A DNA stretch of 57,067 bases, from the NCBI GenBank assembly GCA_945873145.1, contig CAMCBZ010000015.1:1-57067 (forward strand), in the 5' to 3' direction. The notes under the pieces were generated by a model. It was not told where the DNA came from and made no database searches. It saw only the letters and a list, made by a program, of their open reading frames with translations. Source of the stretch: an uncultured Prevotella sp. (GTDB lineage: Bacteria; Bacteroidota; Bacteroidia; Bacteroidales; Bacteroidaceae). This document shows, piece after piece, positions 26,015-35,652 of the stretch (position 1 is its first letter; the number at the start of each line of letters is the position of its first letter). The translations under genes and the position numbers were made by a program.

Positions 26015-29002
26015 TTATTCGTGGCAAATCTCTCTATATGGGCAATTATCGCATCGCTCTGTGTGAGTTGTTGGCATGAAATCAAGTTCTGGATTGAAGA
26101 TCTCGGCCAACAATTGCTTGAGTTGATCCAAGAACTCAGGCCACACTGTACTGATGTCGTCTAAAGTCTCGCGCGAGCCACGCCCGACGGTAAACGACAA
26201 TATTGGATTATAAGTCTCATCTGACGCCTGACGGATAAAGAGCAGAGCAGGAGCTACTGCTTGCTGTTTCATCTGTCCAACCTTCTTATAGGAGTTAGTG
26301 CCATATTTCACTACTCCTGCGTAGAGCATTGTCTGCAAATAATAATTGGTATGTTTTGTATCTATATTGTCTACATTGAAGATATCCTTGACATCACTGG
26401 GCAATGAAGTCAACGGCCTTCCAGTCTTGTAGTCTACGATTCTGACGCTATTCTTTCCGCCCTGTTTGACTTTGTCAATGCGATCCACTTTACCGCCAAT
26501 GCTCAAGCAATGCTGTTGCCCATTAACATCGAAGGACACTTTGTCATAGAAACTTTCTTCCAATGCCAGAATGTCAAACGGTGCACATGATGCATCCAAG
26601 CGCAGAAGACGTTGAAGATAGAGTCTGATGACATTTTTATTGAGCATTTGCAATCCGTTGTATTGTGGGACGAACTGATGCTCGTCGGCTTGGAAAAGCT
26701 TTTCACGGAAAGCTTGATCAATGATCCGATCCAAAAAGCTGGGATCCTTAAGCACAGACAGAATCATGTCTTTTGTGATAGTGGTTTGCTGTTGGCTCAA
26801 CTGCTTGTAGATCAACTCCGCACTATGATGGAACAGATCTCCAAACATCGTGTTGTCGATTTCGTCGATATTGTCCTCATCTTGTTGATGCAGCTGGCAG
26901 ATAGTATTATAATAGAACTGCAAAGGACAGCGCATATATTGACCCAAGGCAGAAGGTGAGATACTCTTCATGTCACGAAGCACTCTCATCACTTCCGCTG
27001 TCTTACTCTTAGCCTGACACAGTCTTGAACTTTGATTTTGTCCAGCTGTCAGTGTATATCGTTTGATGTGCTGTTTTCCATAACTGTTGATCATGAGCTG
27101 TAACATAAACCGACTCATCTCTCCCTTTTGTCCGTCATCTGTTGCATTATTATATAATAAGGTAATATCATGAGCTCTTTGAATCAATGACTGGAAATAG
27201 TATGCAAAGATCGCCACCTTATTCTCTACTGTCGTCAGTCCATAGCCCACACGAATGGAATGAGGGATGAAAGAAGCGTCATTAATATTCTTTGGCAGCT
27301 TTCCCTCATTGCATGACAACAGAATCACATGCTCAAAATCAAGGTTTCTCGTTTCCAATACACCCATGATCTGAGTGCCGATAGCGGGCTCGCCATGAAA
27401 GGGGATGGCAGTAGACTGAATGACTTGCTGTATGAGCCTCTGCACGATATAGACGCTGACAAGCTGTTTACCACTCTTTTCATCTATACGACGGCCATCT
27501 TGGCTGCCATTCTTTTGAATGTTCACAGACATGATGTCGTCAAGACGGTTCAACAGCGTATACATAGAGAAGATTGACTGATGGAGTAGGTCGTTGCTTA
27601 TGCTTCGTGTGTTCTGCCCGATGATTTTGAGTAAATCTGTCATCCAAGATAATAGTGGCAATGTTCCATCTTTTTCTTCTAAGGGTTGAAACAGCAGAGA
27701 CAAAGTCTCGTCAAACCCGTCAGTCATTTCCTTGATACTTGGATAATATCGGTGATTGCTATTTAGCTGAGATGCCAAAGTCTTACAATCATCAGAAAGA
27801 TATTGGGCATAAGGATGCAACAATACCCTGTTGATGTATTGCAGTTGGAAATGTCGATGATCATTGGTCAGCCCTTTCAATTGCAGAGCAATCAACGCAT
27901 CTACTAAGACACTGACTTCTGATGCATTCAAAGGAAAGCCTGTAGTAACGTTGACATTCTGGATGTCTCCCGGCAAACTATGAATCACAGATGGCAATAG
28001 ATTCTCATCTGCCATCACGACAGCAGTTCGATTACCATCCTTAATTCTGTCTCTTTCAGACAGCCATTGGCCGACATATCGTGCTTGAATCTCCTCAGTT
28101 GGGGCAGATATCATACATATCTCTTTAGGCGACTTCATATTGTCAAAGACTTCTGACGGATCGATGCCAGCACAGGCCAGGTTCTTGTTGAGTTGATTTG
28201 GAAACATATCAACATATTGCTTGATATATTTTCCTGCATCTGCATCGATGAAGTTGACATCATAGTCCCAGTAGAATTCAGCCTTACCCTCCATTTTCAG
28301 TCTCCGGAAAAGATCTTGCTCCACCTTCTGAAGTAGATTGAAGCCCACGAAGATGTATGTGTCGTACTGAAAGTCGAGATTTTCTTGATCGATGACTTCC
28401 CGATAGAGCATACCTTCATAAGCCAGCCCTTGCTGCTCCAATCTTTGATGGAGCTCATGATAGATACCTCCGAGATGCTCCCAAATGTTTTTAAAACGGC
28501 GCTGCAATTGAGAATCTTGCATCATCGTGTGAAAGAACTCTTCCAAACTTTGCCTTTGTGCATCTGTCAGGAAGCTAAAATCGCTCATTTCTTCCCATGC
28601 TTGCAAATCAATGAAGAGTTTGTCGGGATCAACCTCATTCTTGTCAATATCGTCGAAATCGGCCAGCATCAGTTGTCCCCATGAAAAGAAATGATCAAGC
28701 GTCTCGTCGGAGCCAGTGATGTCACAAAAGACATTATAGACTTGAAAGACAAGTGTGATGGGATCCGGTACCTGTAATTCACTATGTTCCCGAAACAGTT
28801 CGCTGATGGTGATATATTTAGGGCTCCAAAAAGCGTGTCCGGCCTCCTGATACAGCTCACGATTGAAAAATATCGATGCACGCTTATTAGGAAAGACAAC
28901 TGCTATTTTGTCAAGATCTTGTCCATGTTTTGCCAAGACGTCCTTTGCTACGAAATGGAGAAAGGTAGAATTTACTTGGTTGGAATTGTTTTCTATGGGC
29001 AT
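26015..29002 (-). CDS. AddB-like PD-(D/E)XK nuclease with iron-sulfur cluster
   Basis: A 995-residue protein resembling the AddB subunit of helicase-nuclease recombination complexes that process double-strand breaks. The N-terminus has a helicase-like fold but a decayed P-loop (VVFPNKRASIFFNREL lacks GKT/S). The C-terminal nuclease has GGKVDRID, IVDYKTGRP near residue 854 and a downstream YYLQTMLYAG. Four cysteines that could bind 4Fe-4S are in place: one in YMRCPLQFYY (about 690) and three in RCDNCPYREIC at the extreme C-terminus. No AddA/UvrD-like partner is adjacent; the helicase at 41.8 kb is PcrA-like. The gene lies just upstream of clpC, which has its own promoter. Confidence 0.85.
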   Translation of the reverse strand: MPIENNSNQVNSTFLHFVAKDVLAKHGQDLDKIAVVFPNKRASIFFNRELYQEAGHAFWSPKYITISELFREHSELQVPDPITLVFQVYNVFCDITGSDETLDHFFSWGQLMLADFDDIDKNEVDPDKLFIDLQAWEEMSDFSFLTDAQRQSLEEFFHTMMQDSQLQRRFKNIWEHLGGIYHELHQRLEQQGLAYEGMLYREVIDQENLDFQYDTYIFVGFNLLQKVEQDLFRRLKMEGKAEFYWDYDVNFIDADAGKYIKQYVDMFPNQLNKNLACAGIDPSEVFDNMKSPKEICMISAPTEEIQARYVGQWLSERDRIKDGNRTAVVMADENLLPSVIHSLPGDIQNVNVTTGFPLNASEVSVLVDALIALQLKGLTNDHRHFQLQYINRVLLHPYAQYLSDDCKTLASQLNSNHRYYPSIKEMTDGFDETLSLLFQPLEEKDGTLPLLSWMTDLLKIIGQNTRSISNDLLHQSIFSMYTLLNRLDDIMSVNIQKNGSQDGRRIDEKSGKQLVSVYIVQRLIQQVIQSTAIPFHGEPAIGTQIMGVLETRNLDFEHVILLSCNEGKLPKNINDASFIPHSIRVGYGLTTVENKVAIFAYYFQSLIQRAHDITLLYNNATDDGQKGEMSRFMLQLMINSYGKQHIKRYTLTAGQNQSSRLCQAKSKTAEVMRVLRDMKSISPSALGQYMRCPLQFYYNTICQLHQQDEDNIDEIDNTMFGDLFHHSAELIYKQLSQQQTTITKDMILSVLKDPSFLDRIIDQAFREKLFQADEHQFVPQYNGLQMLNKNVIRLYLQRLLRLDASCAPFDILALEESFYDKVSFDVNGQQHCLSIGGKVDRIDKVKQGGKNSVRIVDYKTGRPLTSLPSDVKDIFNVDNIDTKHTNYYLQTMLYAGVVKYGTNSYKKVGQMKQQAVAPALLFIRQASDETYNPILSFTVGRGSRETLDDISTVWPEFLDQLKQLLAEIFNPELDFMPTTHTERCDNCPYREICHE

Positions 29003-29030
29003 GTCTAAAAAGGATTATTTAGTGTTAACG

Positions 29031-29070
29031 AGAAAAATATAAGGTAGTCTTGTGTGAAAGACTACCTTAT
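29031..29070 (-). terminator. intrinsic terminator after the acyl-CoA synthetase pair
   Basis: A perfect 13-bp stem (29039-29051 with 29058-29070) with a six-base loop, followed on the minus strand by TATTTTTCTCG. It begins eight bases after the stop of the second synthetase. Confidence 0.85.
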
Positions 29071-29077
29071 GCAATTT

Positions 29078-30751
29078 CTATTTATTCTTAGTGTAGAGGA
29101 AACGTTTAATGGAACGCTTAGGCGTCTTCTCAAACTCACTGTCATGAAGCCGAATCTCTGACAGATGGCAATAAGCGGGCAACTCAGCATTGATTTGCTT
29201 TCGATTCTGCTCCATAATGGTGCCAAGGTCAGTCTCGCTGAAGCCTATCTGCTTTGCTGTGTCTAAGTCGGGGTAAACCAGTCCTACGAGCTTGTTGCCT
29301 TCTTGAATGACAACGCTCTCGGAAACCATAGACATCGAATTGAGTTTGTCTTCAATCTCTTCCGGGTATATGTTTTGTCCATTGGATCCCAGCAACATGT
29401 TCTTTGAACGTCCTTTGATGAAGACATTACCATTCTCGTCCATCAGACCCAAGTCACCCGTGTGGAACCATCCGTCGGCATCAATACTGGCCTTGGTGGC
29501 TTCTTCATTCTTATAGTAACCCAGCATCACATTAGGACCTTTTGCAAGGATCTCACCCGGTATATTGGCAGGATCTTCACTCACGACTTTCACTTGCATG
29601 TTCTTGGCTGCACGTCCGCAAGACCCAGGAACGTAAGTCTTATAGTCTGCGTAGCAAATGATAGGAGCACATTCGGTTGCTCCATAGCCTACAGTATAAT
29701 GGAAGCCAATGCGGTGCAGGAACTTCTCCACCTCCTGGCTAAAAGCAGCTCCACCAATAATCACCTCATAGAACTCACCTCCAAAAGCTTTTGTCACCTG
29801 ATCGCAGATCTTCTCATAGACACGCTTGTTAATACCCGGCATCTTCATCAAGAGCCGGAGTTTAGGATCCTGAATTTTAGGGAATACTTTCTTCTTGATG
29901 ATCTTCTCGATGATCAGCGGCACGGAGATGATGATCTTTGGCTTAACTTCAGAGAAAGCCTGTGCAATGATGGCCGGAGAAGGTATTCGTGTCAGATAGA
30001 AAACATGGCAACCTGCTATGAATTCGAATAGAAATTCAAAGGACATACCATACATGTGAGCCATTGGCAGAATACTAATCACGCTATTGCCCTTCTTTAC
30101 TATGTCGCCCAACACAGAATAGGCAAAGTCTATATTGCTCCACAGAGCACGGTAGGGGATCATGACACCCTTAGAAAAGCCTGTGGTGCCACTTGTATAG
30201 TTGATGACCGCCAATTCGTCAGGAGACTTCTCAGTATAATAGTGGACATGCTCCTTGCGGAAATACTTTGGGTATTTCTGACCGAAAATCTCATTGAGGT
30301 GCTCGCGGGCATAGGTCAGCTTGTCGGTACGTGAGAGTACAAGGGAGTAATCCGGAATATAGATGATACCTTCCAGTGAAGGCATCTTCGTAGCGTCAAT
30401 CTGTGTAGCAACAACATCTCCTGCAAATAGTATCTTAGCGTCGGAGTGGTTAACGATGTTATGGATTTGATCTGCTGTAAACTCATGCAGGATGGGAACA
30501 GCAATAGCACCATATGTCAGCACGGCAAGAAAAGCTGCAGCCCATGCGGCGCTGTTTCGGCCACACAGCGCTATCTTGTCGCCCTGCTTGACACCGGAAC
30601 TTTCAAACATAATATGAAGCTTTTCGATCTTGCGGGCAACGTCATGATACTGCAATGTTGCACCTTTAAAGTCAGTCAGCGAGTCGAGATCCCAATGGTC
30701 TACGATGCTTTTCTGAATCATTTGATTGAAGCTAGGAATAGAGCCTGTCAT
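29078..30751 (-). CDS. long-chain acyl-CoA synthetase (AMP-forming), downstream copy
   Basis: A 557-residue adenylate-forming enzyme that activates fatty acids to acyl-CoA via acyl-AMP. The P-loop motif YTSGTTGFSKGVM is near residue 187, VGYGATECAP is the A5-type motif, WFHTGDLG is the A7 motif, and GRSKNMLLGSNGQNIYPEEIE holds the C-terminal hinge and A8 region. The catalytic Lys of A10 is in FEKTPKRSIKRFLY at the C-terminus. It is a close tandem paralogue of the next gene upstream (same length, same motif spacing, long identical stretches such as KGATLQYHDVARKIEKLH), 45 bases apart. Substrate chain length cannot be told from sequence. Confidence 0.9.
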   Translation of the reverse strand: MTGSIPSFNQMIQKSIVDHWDLDSLTDFKGATLQYHDVARKIEKLHIMFESSGVKQGDKIALCGRNSAAWAAAFLAVLTYGAIAVPILHEFTADQIHNIVNHSDAKILFAGDVVATQIDATKMPSLEGIIYIPDYSLVLSRTDKLTYAREHLNEIFGQKYPKYFRKEHVHYYTEKSPDELAVINYTSGTTGFSKGVMIPYRALWSNIDFAYSVLGDIVKKGNSVISILPMAHMYGMSFEFLFEFIAGCHVFYLTRIPSPAIIAQAFSEVKPKIIISVPLIIEKIIKKKVFPKIQDPKLRLLMKMPGINKRVYEKICDQVTKAFGGEFYEVIIGGAAFSQEVEKFLHRIGFHYTVGYGATECAPIICYADYKTYVPGSCGRAAKNMQVKVVSEDPANIPGEILAKGPNVMLGYYKNEEATKASIDADGWFHTGDLGLMDENGNVFIKGRSKNMLLGSNGQNIYPEEIEDKLNSMSMVSESVVIQEGNKLVGLVYPDLDTAKQIGFSETDLGTIMEQNRKQINAELPAYCHLSEIRLHDSEFEKTPKRSIKRFLYTKNK

Positions 30752-30796
30752 ATCTTTAGATAAAAATTGTTCTATAATGTTTTTGTATACGGATGA

Positions 30797-32464
30797 TTAA
30801 TAAGCGTTTTTATATAAATAACGCTTAATCGACTTTTTGGGAGTCTTCTCAAACTCGTCAGGGTGAAGCTTAATCCTGCTGATCTTGCAGAATGAGGGCA
30901 ACTGCGCATTGAGTTCTTTGCGGTTCTGCTCCATGATGTTGTTCAAGTCTGCTTCCGAGAATCCCATAGACTGTGCTTCGTCCATGTCGGGATGAACCAG
31001 TCCCACGAGTTCTTCGCCATGCTGAATGATCAGACTTTCATTGACCATGGCCATCGCATTCAGTTTATCTTCAATTTCTTCAGGATAGACATTCTGTCCG
31101 TTGGAGCCAAGAAGCATGTTTTTGATACGTCCTTTGATAAATACATGACCATCTTCGGACATCGTTCCCAAGTCACCAGTGTGGAACCAACCTTCTTCAT
31201 CGATGACGGCTTTTGTAGCTTTGGGATTCTTATAGTATCCGGTCATCACGTTCATACCACGGGTAACGATCTCTCCCGGCACGTTTTGAGGATCATGGCT
31301 GAGAATTTTTATTTCCATGTGATCAACACAAGTGCCGCAAGAGCCCGGTGTAAAGTCATGCCAGTCGGAGTATGTAATCATAGGTCCCGTCTCTGTGGTA
31401 CCATAGCCAAGCGTAATTGGGAAATGAATCGACGTCAGGAAGTCTTCCACTTCCTTGCTTAAGCTTGCACCACCGATAATGATCTCATAGGTCTTTCCGC
31501 CCATGATGTTCATCACCATCTGCTCTACACGCTCCTTAACCAATTTATTAAGGCCTGGAAGTTTCATCAAAATGGACACACGTGTACTGTCGAGTGCCGG
31601 CATCACTTTCTTGCGAATGATCTTTTCCAAGATGAGGGGCACAGATACAATCAGGTCGGGATGAATATCCATGAAAGCCTGCTGAATGATCGTGGGACTG
31701 GGTAATCGCGTCAGGAAATAGAGATGATTGCCTAAACAGAACTGCAAAAGAAATTCGCATGTCAGTCCATACATGTGAGCCATCGGCAATATCGACAACA
31801 CACTGCTGTCAGGCTTCATCTTACTGCCAAGAGCCTTAGTCAGGAAATCGAGATTGCTCCATAACGAGCGATAGGGTAGCATTACGCCTTTAGAGAAACC
31901 CGTTGTGCCGCTGGTATAATTAATCATTGCGGTTTCTTCGGGCATATCTTCGTGATAATGGACATGCTCCTTTCGAAAAAATTTAGGATATTTGTGGCCA
32001 TACAACTCATTGAGATGCTCCATGGCATGACCTAACTGCTCAGAACGGCATTCCAACAATGAGTTGTCGGGCATATATAAGACACCCTCAAGATTGGGCA
32101 TCATTGAGTAATCCAACTCTGTCGCTACCACATCACCTACGAAAAGCAATTTGGATTCGGAGTGATTGACAATGTTATAAACTTGCTCAGATTTGAACTC
32201 ATGCTGTATAGGAACAGCTACCACACCGTAGGTCAAAGCAGCGAGGAACGCGCAAGCCCAAGCAGAACTGTTTCTGCCACAAAGAGCTATTTTATCACCA
32301 GCTTGGATGCCACATTCGTCAAACACAATGTGTAACTTCTCAATCTTGCGGGCTACATCATGGTATTGGAGTGTGGCACCCTTGTAGTCGGTGAGTGCAT
32401 CTTTGTCCCAGTTGCTTTTGATAGTCTGCTCTATCAGAGAGTTGAAACTATATTTATTCTCCAT
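30797..32464 (-). CDS. long-chain acyl-CoA synthetase (AMP-forming), upstream copy
   Basis: A 555-residue acyl-CoA synthetase, first of the tandem pair. It has YTSGTTGFSKGVM (about residue 185), LGYGTTETGP, WFHTGDLGTM and GRIKNMLLGSNGQNVYPEEIE, ending in FEKTPKKSIKRYLY with the A10 lysine. I chose the ATG at 32464 because a full promoter overlaps the longer open frame that begins at 32518. Differences between the copies cluster in the acyl-binding part (about residues 215-330), consistent with divergence in chain-length preference. Both share one promoter and one terminator. Confidence 0.9.
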   Translation of the reverse strand: MENKYSFNSLIEQTIKSNWDKDALTDYKGATLQYHDVARKIEKLHIVFDECGIQAGDKIALCGRNSSAWACAFLAALTYGVVAVPIQHEFKSEQVYNIVNHSESKLLFVGDVVATELDYSMMPNLEGVLYMPDNSLLECRSEQLGHAMEHLNELYGHKYPKFFRKEHVHYHEDMPEETAMINYTSGTTGFSKGVMLPYRSLWSNLDFLTKALGSKMKPDSSVLSILPMAHMYGLTCEFLLQFCLGNHLYFLTRLPSPTIIQQAFMDIHPDLIVSVPLILEKIIRKKVMPALDSTRVSILMKLPGLNKLVKERVEQMVMNIMGGKTYEIIIGGASLSKEVEDFLTSIHFPITLGYGTTETGPMITYSDWHDFTPGSCGTCVDHMEIKILSHDPQNVPGEIVTRGMNVMTGYYKNPKATKAVIDEEGWFHTGDLGTMSEDGHVFIKGRIKNMLLGSNGQNVYPEEIEDKLNAMAMVNESLIIQHGEELVGLVHPDMDEAQSMGFSEADLNNIMEQNRKELNAQLPSFCKISRIKLHPDEFEKTPKKSIKRYLYKNAY

Positions 32465-32487
32465 TGCACAATCTTCAAAATTTTGTG

Positions 32488-32519
32488 CAAAGGTACAATC
32501 TATAATGCACAATTCCAAA
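32488..32519 (-). promoter_or_regulatory. promoter of the acyl-CoA synthetase pair, TTTG-N20-TACCTTTG
   Basis: Minus strand TTTG (32519-32516), exactly 20 bases, then TACCTTTG (32495-32488). Full consensus match. Transcription would start some 15-20 bases before the ATG at 32464. Confidence 0.75.
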
Positions 32520-32563
32520 AAATATGTGCATTAATTTCTTCTAACCCTTCATTTTTCCGCTCT

Positions 32564-33811
32564 TTACTCATATTTCATGGTCTTTGCAGGGTGAATATGC
32601 GACACAAGATAACTTGGTGCTATCAGAACAAAGACACTGATGAGAAGCGTTGCGATGTTGAGTAAGACAACCAGAGGAATGTTCAATTCTATAGGAACCG
32701 TATTGACATAATAGGTAGCGGGGTCCAATTTGACAATACCAAAGTATTTTTGAATCAAGCAAAGTCCTATACCTACCAGGTTGCCAATGAGCAATCCTTT
32801 ACCAATGATAAACACGGCAAACCACAAGAATATGTGACGGATAGTTTTGTTTCTTGCGCCTAAGCTCTTGAGTGTGCCAATCATTGCTGTTCGCTCCAAT
32901 ATAATAATGAGTAGGCCAGAGATCATTGTCACGATAGCCACCGCCATCATTAGCAGAAGGATGATATAGACGTTGACATCCAGCAGATCCAGCCAAGAGA
33001 AGATTTGCGGGTTAAGTTCTTTGATGGTTTGAGCTACATAAGTCTGACCATAATGGTCTGTATGCTTATTAATCTTCCTGACAAAGCGCTGGTCCACTTC
33101 ATCAACTTTATTGAAATCATTCACCGTCACGGCAATACCTGTCGCTTGATCTTCTTTCCAACCATTAAGTCTGATAGCTGTGTAAAGATCTGTCAAGCAC
33201 ATCAGATTGTCGTATTGACTCAGATTGGTCTGATAGATACCCGTAATCTTGAATCGACGCATTCTAACTCCATTGTTATCAATGAAGTAGGCAAACACGC
33301 GATCACCAGCTTTCAATCTGAGTTTATCTGCCATTGTCTGCGAAATAGTCAGTTCATTCGACGCTTGACGATCAGAGAAATGGGGTAGGGAACCGGCTAC
33401 AAGATGTTGATGAAAGAATGTAGAATCAAACTCTTGTCCTAATCCTTCAAACATGACACCGAGAAAATCGTTGTCTGTCTTCAGTACACCTTGCTTATAT
33501 GCAAATCGCTCTGCATGCTTGACACCGGGTATCTGCTTTACGACATTCATCATGGAGTCGCCCACAGCGATAGGACTTTGTTCACCATCCATCTGGTTCA
33601 TGAAATTGGTGACTTGAATTTGAGAGCCAAAGCCTATGACTTTATCACGGATAGAATGCTTAAAGCCTATGACGATGCAAACCGATGCAATCATCACTGC
33701 CAAACCGATTGCGATACCAGCCGTGGCAATCGTGATAGCCGGTCGTGATACTCTTTTCTTATCTCCCGGCGTACGATAGATGCGCCGTGCTATGAACAAG
33801 GGAAAACTCAT
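32564..33811 (-). CDS. LolC/LolE-like ABC transporter permease (FtsX family)
   Basis: A 415-residue permease with the MacB/FtsX topology: a first membrane helix at about residues 25-48, a large periplasmic domain (about 50-270), and three C-terminal helices. Its N-terminus FPLFIARRIYRTPGDKKRVSRP is typical of the Bacteroidetes LolC/E-like lipoprotein-release permeases. No LolD-type ATPase is adjacent. The start ATG overlaps the stop of the upstream aminotransferase by four bases (ATGA), so the two are translationally coupled. Release of lipoproteins for LolA is the likely job, by family resemblance. Confidence 0.82.
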   Translation of the reverse strand: MSFPLFIARRIYRTPGDKKRVSRPAITIATAGIAIGLAVMIASVCIVIGFKHSIRDKVIGFGSQIQVTNFMNQMDGEQSPIAVGDSMMNVVKQIPGVKHAERFAYKQGVLKTDNDFLGVMFEGLGQEFDSTFFHQHLVAGSLPHFSDRQASNELTISQTMADKLRLKAGDRVFAYFIDNNGVRMRRFKITGIYQTNLSQYDNLMCLTDLYTAIRLNGWKEDQATGIAVTVNDFNKVDEVDQRFVRKINKHTDHYGQTYVAQTIKELNPQIFSWLDLLDVNVYIILLLMMAVAIVTMISGLLIIILERTAMIGTLKSLGARNKTIRHIFLWFAVFIIGKGLLIGNLVGIGLCLIQKYFGIVKLDPATYYVNTVPIELNIPLVVLLNIATLLISVFVLIAPSYLVSHIHPAKTMKYE

Positions 33812-35013
33812 CGCAGTTCAGTCCTTCCAGGATATGCCTCCAATGCCTTGCTGAGAACAACAAGGGCACGTTCCAAATCTTCTTTTTTCAACACATATGC
33901 GATACGCACCTGATTGATTCCAGCACCAGATGTCGTATAGAATCCCGCAGCAGGAGCCATCATCACCGTCTCTCCTTCGTAATTGAATGTCTCGAGACAC
34001 CAACGGCAGAATTTCTCGGAGTCGTCAACAGGCAACTGAGCAACTGTGTAGAAAGCACCCATAGGAATAGGGGAGTAAACACCCGGAATGCGATTGAGAC
34101 CATCTATCAGGCATTTACGGCGCTCGACATACTCATCGTAAACATCACGATAATACGACTCAGGAGCGTCGAGCGAAGCTTCTGCAACAATCTGACCAAT
34201 AAGAGGTGGTGACAGACGAGCCTGACAGAATTTCATGACGGCTTTCCTGACTTCCGCATTCTTGGTGATGAGCGCTCCTATGCGGATACCGCATTCACTA
34301 TAACGTTTTGATACAGAATCAATTAATATAACGTTCTGCTCAATACCTTTCAGATGCATAGCACTGATATACGGACTACCAGTGTAGATGTATTCACGAT
34401 ACACCTCATCGGAGAAGAGATATAGATCATATTTCTTCACCAAGTCGCGTATCTGGTTCATCTCGCGCCGTGTATAAAGGTATCCTGTTGGGTTGTTTGG
34501 GTTGCAGATCATGATGGCTCGTGTCCGGTCATTGATCAGCTCTTCAAATTTCTCAACCTTTGGCAGAGAGAAACCTTCTTCGATAGTAGTTGCAATCGTG
34601 CGGATCTTAGCACCAGCAGAAATCGCAAAGGCCATATAGTTGGCATAGGCTGGTTCTGGGACGATGATCTCGTCACCGGGATTCAGGCAACTCATAAAAG
34701 CGAAAAGCACAGCTTCTGATCCGCCTGACGTGATGATAATATCGTCGGGAGTTACCTGAATATTATATTTCGCGTAATAATCTACCAGTTTTGTTCGATA
34801 CGACAAGTAGCCTTGTGAAGGAGAATACTCCAAGATTTTGCGATCGATATGTTTTAAAGCATCCAGTCCAACTTGTGGTGTTGGCAAGTCAGGCTGTCCG
34901 ATGTTCAAATGGTAAACCTTGATACCTCTTTGCTTAGCAGCGGCTGCCAATGGTGCCAATTTTCTAATTGGAGACTCAGGCATCTCAAGTCCACGGACTG
35001 ATATTTCAGGCAT
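33808..35013 (-). CDS. PLP-dependent class I/II aminotransferase
   Basis: A 401-residue fold-type I aminotransferase, probably acting on aspartate or an aromatic amino acid with 2-oxoglutarate. Motifs: HLNIGQPDLPTP at the substrate-binding N-terminus, SGGSEAV at the cofactor phosphate loop, CNPNNPTGYLYTR, SDEVYREYIY with the PLP-ring Asp, the Schiff-base Lys in SVSKRYSECGIRIG (about residue 234), and RIAYVL near the C-terminus with the alpha-carboxylate Arg. The substrate cannot be assigned from sequence alone. The promoter at 35111-35141 serves this gene and the overlapping permease. Confidence 0.87.
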   Translation of the reverse strand: MPEISVRGLEMPESPIRKLAPLAAAAKQRGIKVYHLNIGQPDLPTPQVGLDALKHIDRKILEYSPSQGYLSYRTKLVDYYAKYNIQVTPDDIIITSGGSEAVLFAFMSCLNPGDEIIVPEPAYANYMAFAISAGAKIRTIATTIEEGFSLPKVEKFEELINDRTRAIMICNPNNPTGYLYTRREMNQIRDLVKKYDLYLFSDEVYREYIYTGSPYISAMHLKGIEQNVILIDSVSKRYSECGIRIGALITKNAEVRKAVMKFCQARLSPPLIGQIVAEASLDAPESYYRDVYDEYVERRKCLIDGLNRIPGVYSPIPMGAFYTVAQLPVDDSEKFCRWCLETFNYEGETVMMAPAAGFYTTSGAGINQVRIAYVLKKEDLERALVVLSKALEAYPGRTELR

Positions 35014-35110
35014 TTCTCTAAAACTTTATATTGCGTGAATAAATATTGCTTACTAATGGTTTAAATCAGTGCCTCACAAGATAATTATAGAATTACTTGA
35101 TCAGCAAATG

Positions 35111-35141
35111 CAAAGTTAATGATTTTTCTTGATTGAGCCAA
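35111..35141 (-). promoter_or_regulatory. aminotransferase promoter, TTG-N20-TAACTTTG
   Basis: Minus strand TAACTTTG (35118-35111) with TTG 20 bases upstream (35141-35139). Good match to the Bacteroidetes consensus, but the 5' UTR would be about 90 bases. Confidence 0.6.
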
Positions 35142-35387
35142 CTTAGATAGTTTTTTTTTAAATCACAATTTGTTTTTATCTTTATCCATTCATGTTATTT
35201 ATCATAATGTCCATTATATCCAAATAAGCTATTCTGATATCATCATTCAATAATGACGAATTTAAGAACAAGTAATAACGACATCCTTGTTCAAATGTTT
35301 TGAGAGTATGATCGCAATTAATTTCTAACGAGGTTACTATTGAGTATTGATGAATATCTTTATGTAAGGCTGTTAGTTTTTCACTTG

Positions 35388-35484
35388 GAAACTAATAGTT
35401 TCTAAGCGAGATACTGATAGTTTCTAAGCGAGATACTGGCAGTTTCTAAGCGAGAAACTAATAGTTTCTAATCGAGAAACTACT
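35388..35484. repeat. 22-bp palindromic tandem repeat, four units
   Basis: Four adjacent 22-bp units start at 35397, 35419, 35441 and 35463, preceded by a partial unit (35388-35396). Each unit begins AGTTTCTAAGCGAGA (unit 4 has AATCG). Within each unit AGTTTCT and AGAAACT (AGATACT in units 1 and 2) are inverted around a five-base loop, and the unit junctions form a second palindrome, AGAAACT-AAT-AGTTTCT. Unlike CRISPR there are no unique spacers, and 22 is not a multiple of three, so it is not coding. Similar sequences scattered in Prevotella intergenic DNA are my recollection only. Confidence 0.85.
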
Positions 35485-35617
35485 ATACAGACTGTAGTTT
35501 AACGATTTAAGTTGTGCAGTTTCACGCTTTTGGCTAACTACTTTGAGCCTTATTTTTAGTGTTGATTGCCCCGGTTAAACATTACTTTTATATTTGGTTG
35601 ATACGTCTGCGGCTTAC

Positions 35618-35652
35618 AAAAAAGATGAGGCCCCGACTCACGCCGGAACCTC
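35618..35652 (-). terminator. galE intrinsic terminator
   Basis: Minus strand GAGGTTCCGG pairs with TCGGGGCCTC (ten pairs, three of them G-U), followed by ATCTTTTTTG. It is about 115 bases after the galE stop. Confidence 0.6.

Noticed and set aside
35388..35484. CRISPR array
   Set aside because: Units are directly adjacent without unique spacers, and no cas gene is nearby.
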